Below the pieces are notes generated by a model. The model did no database searches and was not told the DNA's origin. It saw nothing but the letters and a program-made list of their open reading frames with translations. Below, piece by piece: positions 40,101-49,353 of a stretch of 64,000 nt of DNA; the first letter of the stretch is position 1; the number at the start of each line of letters is the position of its first letter. A program made the translations under genes and the position numbers. The DNA comes from Paraescarpia echinospica (taxonomy: Eukaryota > Annelida > Polychaeta > Sabellida > Siboglinidae). The stretch covers positions 86,974-150,973 of the forward strand of contig JAHLWY010000277.1 of assembly GCA_020002185.1 (NCBI GenBank), in the 5' to 3' direction.

Positions 40101-43100
40101 TTATTTTGATATCACAGTAAAGGTAATAATTATATATACAAAGATGTCACTGGATGTACCAAGGATTTGTTTTTAGTTTTTGAGTTATTGCCATGTGAAC
40201 ATCATGAGTGCATGATCCTGCAGTGGATATGTAATGCAAAGTCGAGCATTCGCGATGTTCTCAATATCTCAGCTGCTAAGCCACTCAGCCTTTTGATTTT
40301 GGTGGCTAAACCTACATAATGAGTGGCAAGGAACCCAATAGGATCAATTACAATCACCAAAGTGTAATGGAATTACTAGTTTATGATAGATACACATGTT
40401 ATGACTGAATAATATACATATAGCATAGCGTATAAACACATTTGTACATTGGAAACAAGAATGTGCCTGTATTTTCATTTATTATGATGTTATAACCATC
40501 ATACCAGCATCACTACACAGTTTCGTGTATCTCACACATGTCTGGTTTGTTGTGACCAGGTATGCTGCACATCGTCGTCGGATACACAATTTTCAAAGAA
40601 TGAATCATCGTCATTCTCACATTGTGTATTACACAAGCTGAGGTTTGTGCATTGCATGTCCTTGCATTTGCAGGAACACCTCTGTGATGGATAGTCTCCT
40701 TTGCATTGGCATCGTACCATCTCGATGATGGCGTTGGGTGCTGGAAGGGTGTCAGTTGTGGTTGGCGTCAGCTGTCCATCAGCAGTCTTGTGGTAGCCAT
40801 GCTACAGTGGTCTGTGGATCAAAAAACACCTGCTGAGCAGTGCTGACCTGGCCCCATACTCTAGCCTGCAAGTGTACTCTCAGTGTGCGACCCAATTGTG
40901 GGTGGTAGCTTGTCACTCTCCGCCATGTATTTACAGAAGAGGTACCATCGCAGTTCTGGAATGCACTTGATCTGGATTCCCTTGGGACTATATGCAGCGT
41001 ATATGAATTTAGCAAAGGTAGACTGTAGATCTTTTGTCACTTCACTGGCTGCTAATAACTTCACCACCGGTTTCTGCAAAGATCTTGAACCATGTAGCCT
41101 TGCCTATTCTTGCAAACTTCCCTGTATTCTTGGCCCCAGAGAAGGCATGGAATGCCGGCAATGCCGTGGCCCTATCTGCACTGAGAGCCCGATGCCATCA
41201 ATATCGAGGTCTTCCTCGGCAGCAGATCATAATTAGCCACAACAACATGAACACGAATAAATAATATTATTTACAAATGTCATTATTATATGTATAATAT
41301 ATCACGCTTAGCAGTGTTAGCTTATTTCACTGTAAATATCACACTGACAGCAATAATTACTATGGCATTTGCAATCGCGTGTGTGCGTACACATACGTAT
41401 GTACGTATATTTTTAATGGTTTGAGTGTATCAGTACAAATAGAGCTCCCAATGTTTTCAGTATAATAGTTACGATATAATTTATTATCCTGCGCTGGTTC
41501 CACTTAGCCAAGCAAGCAGCCAATGAAACACCTACAAGGGATTTTCCATTTACATTGTTTACTACCCATGTTAGAAAGAACATGACTTGTGATGTTTCTT
41601 CTGAAAGAAACAGACAGTGTATGGTGAAAGATATTGCCCAAATTTCAAAACCGCATTAGGCCTAGGTGGACTTGAACATCGATTGGCAGCCCAGCCGACT
41701 ACCCAAGTAGCTACCACCCCCACCTCCCCCAATAGTCATTACACCCATTAAAAGAACATAATAGATAGGGGGTCTCAAAACGAACATACATTTAGGGCAT
41801 GTGTACAGGCCAGTGTTACGAGACACAGACAGGCCGACCAATGTTTTTATTTGCCCCAAATAATTTTACAATCGCAAAAGAAGTGAGTATATAAGTATAA
41901 ATAATAACGTATGGATGTAAATACGAAGCGTCACAAAGAGGGTGCATGGTCTCAAAAAGTGTGTGAAATACTATATTGATAGCCCCCAAACAAACAGAGA
42001 CCCACTGTGTTTTATAACATACATGACTGAAATAAGACTTAGTCAGTACGTTATCCAAATCAAGTGAAGTAACCAATGACCATTTCAAATATTTCATTGA
42101 TCATAACAGTCTGGTGTTTGTATTCAGATGCGTTTCAGTTAGTCTTATTACTGCAGTCATGCATACATAAACACGTGCACGTGTGCTTAAACACACATAC
42201 ACACTCACGTACACACACAACACTCTTCCATCTTGATGGTTATTTACAAAGACACATTTACTACTCAGAAAAGTATTCATATTGCCTATATCATGGCAAC
42301 CATTACTGCTGATATTTTATACATATGACAAGGATATAATAACGATAATTATAATAACGCATGGATATTATGCATTGTCTTAAATATTGTGCATTTATTG
42401 TAGATTCCGGAGGCAGCAATTCAGACAAGACAACTGTTGTCATTGTTAGCGTTCTGCTTGTTGGGATCCTCGTTGGTGTTGTCATCGGGCTTGTGAGTGG
42501 CTGCATCATTTCGAAACAACGGAGAAAACCAGCCGTCCATTCAGGTCTGAAATTGTGTTTCACAGAGGTTGCTGTCTAACATTTTAAATATACAAAAAAC
42601 AACACTATTAATGTTTCACTTATAGGAACAAATTAACGTATTTTATTCCAAACACAGTAATGTGAGATGTCAAAATGGGCAGCTGTCTTAGGCACCACAT
42701 CTTCATGATCAATTATATTATATGATCCTCAACATGAAGATAATTATATTACCATTTTATAAGGTGCTCGTGATCACTGGAAATTGTAAGAATAATACTT
42801 TAACTTTCTGTTTCAGATGCACCTGAAATCAGGTAATTGCGTTGCTTTATAATGATGAGATACTTTATTACTGACAAATCTTAACTTGTGTTATATTTTT
42901 ATTATCAGCCTAGTGTTTGGTCTAAGTAGAGGATATGATTGCCATAGACATATTAGAAAGTCTTAATGATCTGGACAGGTAGTGGTGTAACAAGTAGGTA
43001 CATCAATTAGAAACAGTATATATGTATGTTTAACAAGATTTAACAAGATTGCCATCCAGAGAATTAACTCTAGATGGCAGGTGGACAAGGAAGCCCTTTG

Positions 43101-46100
43101 GCTTATCGAGAGTCCAACCCTTTTATCTACATATATCCAGCCCTTCTGAGGTATGTGTCGATTTTATTTTTAAACATATTCACACTACTAGCACCCACAC
43201 AATCATCAGATAATCTGTTCCATTCATTCACAGTCCTTTGTGAAAATGAGAACTTTCTCACGTCTAATCTACACTGCTCCTTTACTAATGTAACTTCATG
43301 TAACTTCTTTCTATCTTTCTTAACTGAAAAAAACATTTCTATCAATATTTTCGTAACCATTCAATATTTTAAACACTTCTATCTGATCTCCTCTCAATCT
43401 CCTGGTCTCTGGTGTTGTTAAACCACATTCTTTTAGGCATTTTTCATAACAAAGATCCCTCAGTTTTTGTATCATTTTAGTCGCTCTCCTCTGTACTCTT
43501 TCTAGCATATCTATGTCCTTCATGCGGTATGGCCTCCACGCTTGTATACAATATTCTAAATGAGGCCTAACTATTGTTTTGTACAGCGGTATTATTAGTT
43601 CTTTTTCTTTATATGCTATATTTCGCCTAGTCAATCCAAGGATTTGATTTCCTTTTGAAGCTGCAATTCCACACTGCTCTGAAACCTTCATGTCAGCACT
43701 AAGTCTTTTTCTTTTACAGTAGTATTTAGTACAGTTCCCCCCATTGTATATTCTACATATTCGTTCCCATGTCCTGTGTGGAGGCATTTACATTTCCCAA
43801 AATTGAACAACATTTGCCACTTTTCAGACCAATTGATCAACCTGTCAAGATCATCTTGTAAATGCTGTCTATCCCCATCACTTTTAATCCTTCTAAACAC
43901 TTTTGTATCATCTGCAAATTTCAACACCTTGCTAGCTATATCATCGTCCAAATCGTTTATATATATTAAGAATAATATAGGTCCCAGTACTGATCCCTGT
44001 GGAACCCCACTCAAAACTGATTTCCAGTTTGAAGCCTCCCCATCAACAACTACCCGTTGTCTTCTGTTAATCAGCCATTTTTCTATCCAGTTAATTATAC
44101 CATTTCCTATGCCATGGGCTTTTAGTTTAAGCAGTAATCTCTGATGTGGCACTTTGTCGAAAGCTTTTTGAAAATCTAAGTAGATGATATCTACTGGTGA
44201 TCCATCATCTACCCACTTAGTGATATCTTCAAAAAACATAACATATTTGTTAAGCATGACCTCGCTTTTAGAAACCCATGTTGAGATGGGTTTATCAAGT
44301 TATGTTTAACAAGAAAATCCACCATGTGATCTTTAATTAGTCTTTCTAATAATTTACAAATCACTGATGTTAAACTCACTGGTCTATAGTTCTCTGACTT
44401 GTTTCTCGAACCTTTTTTAAATAACGGTATAATGTTTGCTTCTTTCCATTCTAAAGGAACCACTCCCTCTTCTAATGACAAGTTGAAAACTGTTGCAAGC
44501 GGTATGCTAATTTGTTCTACAATTTCCACTAGTAGTTTGGGTGGAATACCATCCACTCCAGGTGATTTATTTTCCTTCATAGCCCTAATTTTCTTAGCTA
44601 CCATTTCTGGGGTTACAATTAACTGTCTTAAATAGTCTGATTCTGCCCCCTTGAACTTAGCCTCTGGTACTGGCAGTGAACTAGTGTCTTCTCTGGTAAA
44701 CACTGAACTAAAATACTCATTTAGGTCTTCTGCCATTAAGAATCCTTCTGATATTATATTTCCAGCACTATCTTCTAGAGGACCGACCTTATCCTGAACT
44801 TTCTGTTTGCTTCGAACATACGCATAAAAACTCTTGCTGTCATGTTTTATATTACAAGCTAATTTATGTTCATAGCTTCTCTTTGAATTTCTAATTTCAG
44901 CTGTAGCTTGGTTTAGTGCTTCTTTATAAATGTTGTAGTCTTCGTCATTTCCAGTACGTCTATATGACTTCCACATCATTTGTTTATACTTAATTTTTCT
45001 AATGGCTTCTTTCGATAAGTATTTCTTTCTGGTCCGTTTCCCTTGTTTTTTGAAGGGAACAAATTTATCTACGATGCACTCTATTTCATTCTTTAAGATA
45101 TTCCAGCATTCTGTTGCTGTCTTATTCTTCAGTGTATTATTCCAGTCTATCTTTGCTAAATATTTCCTCATTTCCTTATATCTTCCTTTGTGGAAATTTC
45201 TCCTGAACTGCTTTTTATTATTTCTTTCTGATTTTACTTTGATGGTAAAATGTATCTGGTTGTGATCACTACTTCCCAGAGGCTCACATAATTTAACATT
45301 GTCAACTAATTCATTCTGTGAGGACAAAACTAAGTCTAACACATTCTCTCCCCTGGTTGGTTCTAGCACATGTTGAGAAAGGAAACTATCTTGTACTAAA
45401 ACTAAAACTTGTGGTCCTCACTACCCATACTCTGTAGAGATTTCCATTTTATATGCCCATGGTTAAAATCCCCCATAATAACACAGTCCCGTTTGCTCAC
45501 TTCCCTTATAGCGTTTTGTATTTTTTCATTCTCTTCTATGCTTATGTTTGGACTTCGATAAACTAATCCAACCGTTAACGTTGAGTTTCCTGTAACTATG
45601 TTACACCAAACAGCTTCTTCGCAATCTGCTTCTCTGTCTAATTTTATTTCATAAGCCTGGATAGATTCTTTAATATATAAAATAACTCCACCTCCCCTTC
45701 TTCCTATTCTATCTTTCCTAAACATTACATATCCTGTCAGTCCCAATTCGGCATCTGATATATCGGTGGTTGCCCATGATTCGGTTATACCTATTATGTG
45801 AGGGTCAATATCTTCTACCATAATGTTTAGTTCATTTCTTTTGTTTACTATACTCCTTGCATTTAAACAAACACATTTATACCCAGCTTCAGAACAGTTT
45901 TCCAGACTGTTCTTTGCTGAATTATTTTTGCTGCCTTTATCTATGCCTCCAGTTTCAGGCTTCTCTGCGAGTCCCCCCTGCGAATTTAGTTTAAATAGAT
46001 GCAACCTGTCCCACTGTCAACAGATCGCAGCAGATTCTCTGAGAATACTGCTGCCCCCTTTCCACTTAGATGGAGGCCATCTCTCATGTACATATCTTCT

Positions 46101-49100
46101 CTCCCAACAAAGTACCCCCATAAATCTATGAATCCCACGCCCTCTTCCTCACACATCTGCTCAACTAGTGCGTTGATCGCCATCCTCTTACAGTTTCTGT
46201 ATCTTGCCCCCCTTCCTCCCATTACTGGCAAAATTCCTGAGAGAATAACCTGTTCCACTCTTGTCTTCTTTAGCTTCCTCACTAGATGTCTGTACTTCTG
46301 AACTATACCAGTTGTTCCCTCCTTGTCTGCATTGTTTGTCCCAACGTGTACTAGTATAGACCCTCCCTTGCCATGCCCCAATACCTTCTCTACCCTTTCG
46401 GTCACATGCTCTATCCTAGCCCCCGGTAGACATACAACAACGTCCTTCCCCTCGCATATAGTCTTGTCTGTTTTTCTCAGAATTGAATCGCCCATAAACA
46501 CTCTCTCTTTTCTCCTTGCCCCCTCAATCACTGCCTCGGAGTAGCTCCTCCGGTTTGCATATGTCTGGTTGTTGTCTTTTCCTCTTGTCGTCTTCTCTCC
46601 TGTCACATTCTCTTCCATTCCCTTCTTTCCTGTCGCGTTTTCTCTTGTCCCCTTTCCTCCTGTCATCTTCTCTTCTAGCACATTTACTCTCACTTCCTTT
46701 CGTCCCTTCTTCTTTCCTCCCATCACATTTTCTTCTCTCCTCTCCCGTCCCTTTTCCCCGGCTACCTCCTTCACTACGGTCACTTTCTCCCCTGTCACCT
46801 TCACGCCTGTCATGTTTTCTGTTTTTTGCTGAACACTGTCTTCTTCCATCAGTCTTCTGTCTCACAGTCTTACCAACTGCCTCTGTGGTATCTACCTCTT
46901 CACCACCTGTATCGCTGTCGTGTCTCTCCTCGTTCTCTACAGTCTGACTACCTGCTGATCTATCCCCACTGGCCCGTTTTCTTTTCCTCTGCCGAACACT
47001 TTTCCTCCGTCCCTCTGTTTTCTCAATGTCTTGTTCCTTCACACCGGTCACCTTCCTTCCTCTCAGTCTCCTTTCTTCAGTCTCCGTGTCACAACTCTGC
47101 TCCTTCTGTGTTGTAGAATTCTCAACTCTCTCCGCGTCATCCCTCTCTGCTCCATCTATTTCTATGTTGAGTCTCGCCTCCATCTCCTTCACTATATCCG
47201 TCAACTTACACACCTCCTTCATCAGACATTCCACCCTCAAACACCCCATACACCGAAAGGTGAATCCGTCATCTTTGGTCTCTGCCCATGATTTTGGACA
47301 GCCAGACAACGCAAAATCCACCCAGCTCTGGCAGTCGTTGCAAACTAGGTGTCGTTTTGCCCTGAGTTGCCGCTTGCAAGGTGCCATATCAGAATTTATT
47401 TATGTTCAAAGTAGTTTTATGTAGTCTTTGAAAAGACTTTTCTGTGTACAATTTACACCAGATTGTTTAGGTTATAGTTAGTTATATTTGTTAACACACA
47501 GTGACACACCGTGCCTTACCTAGTTACGATGTCGATGACAATGTATTCAAGTTAGGCTTAGATACAAGGTAGTCTTTACAAAGACTGTTTCCTGTGTACT
47601 ATTATACACTTTAAAAGATTGTTATTTCAGGTTCTAATTACTCATCTAACTACACCGATCTCAAATAACGCTATTCTATTGTCGTTCACGGTACGCTAAC
47701 TTCGCCAGTGACCTACTATGTAAACAACGTTCCGATTACATTAACGTCCCCAATTATCGCTCGCAAATCGCCTACTTTTAATCTACCCTAGATTACTCCC
47801 TCTAGCTACCTTTTAACAAAAAATATTGCTTAATATATATCTATAATTACGTTATGTATCCTATACGCTCAATAATATCACTTATCTTGATCAAATATCC
47901 TTATATTTTCGCAAGTTTGCTGCACCAAATTCAAATCAATTCACCACCGGAAGTCCCCCAAATGTCTAGCCACACAACAGTATGTGTATGCATCTATATA
48001 TGTATGTAAGTGTGCTTTTATGTAATGTAGATGTAAATGCATGCATAAGTTTATATGAATAAGTTTATATGTATGTATGCGAGTGTGTATGTTGTGTACG
48101 TATGAATACGTTTATATAAGACACAGACACTCTCATCGCAGAAGTGAATAATAAATTGTTGATTTTTGATAGTGACTCTAGAATTCAGAACTCCACCCCA
48201 CAAAGGACCAATACTGCAACATCATCTACACAGTACATTGGTGACAATATTCAGTATGAAAGTCTGGGTGATGGTCATACATCAGGTGACATTACATCTT
48301 CTCAGCAAGGTATGCCACATTGTTGCAGGTACAGTGTAATAGTGAAATGTATGGATGGATGTATGTATGTATGTATGTGTGTGTGTGTATATATATATAT
48401 ATAAGGGCATCATAGGTCGACCGCTCCATTATGAGAGATAGGATACAAACTCTGAGAAAACATCTCTCAAAATCACCACACACACAAAAATTTCCAAATA
48501 ATTACTGATATCATTATATGTCTGGGTATGCTATGTATACTAACAGTTTAAATTTTAAAAGATAAGATATTGTCTACGCAACCAGTGGTCACAACTTTAT
48601 GCAGTCCGCCTCTGGTCTGCTTAAAAACAGCGGTGTGCCTAAAGCAGTCCCTTATACATATTTGGTCGACATATGCTGCTGTTAGGAGCATATATATATA
48701 TATATATACATACATACACACACGCGCACACACAAAGCATGCTGTTTGCAAGTCACAGTATTGACGAAACAAACATTGACTATAGTGTGGAAATGTAGTT
48801 ATGTTTCTTCCTGGAATTTAAAACCAATCACACCACCACGCATCTGTTAGTTCCATGTACTCTATCAATAGCAATATGTGCATGCTATTTGTTCTATTAT
48901 TTATTGTTGTTTCCATGTGGATTTTAATAAAACACATCAATAGATCTTTCAATACTCATTCACATACACACGCACGCTCGCACACAAGCAAATATACATG
49001 AAAACACCCGTAGACACACAAGCACGCATGCACGCACACACACACACAAACACACACTCACACACACACGCACACACACTAATATGTTGTTGTTTCTCAC

Positions 49101-49305
49101 CTATTCAAAGGAGTCTATGCCAGTCTTGATACGCCTGAAGATTCGGCAGAGCAGCAAGTGTCAGGAGCCACTTATGAAGAGATTCGCACAGACCGACCTG
49201 GAAAGCACTCCTATGTGAATGTATGTAGTCCACATGTCATGGGTACTGACTGGTGTCATTTAAATAGTGTGTGTGTTTGAGTATTTGTGTGAGTGTGTGT
49301 GTGTA

Positions 49306-49353
<48 letters not shown>

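Larger units (their letters stand above)
43010..47960 (-). mobile_element. CR1-type LINE, nearly full length, inactivated
   Basis: On the minus strand, a 5' region of about 500 bp precedes ORF1 (47387-45986) and ORF2 (46004-43127). The element ends in a short tandem tail (TTAAATCTTG-type repeats at 43030-43055). ORF1 carries a PHD-like finger and an SGNH esterase, ORF2 an endonuclease and reverse transcriptase; this ORF1 combination is known from CR1 elements. Frameshifts interrupt both ORFs. It is inserted in the receptor intron after the microexon, antisense to the gene. Confidence 0.85.

Noticed and set aside
46516..46947. Plus-strand frame of 143 codons rich in Ser/Leu/Pro
   Set aside because: Shadow of the low-complexity charged region of CR1 ORF1 on the minus strand.
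49211..49226. YVNV motif read through the exon end
   Set aside because: The Val comes from the intronic GTATGT; after splicing the sequence is YVNT.
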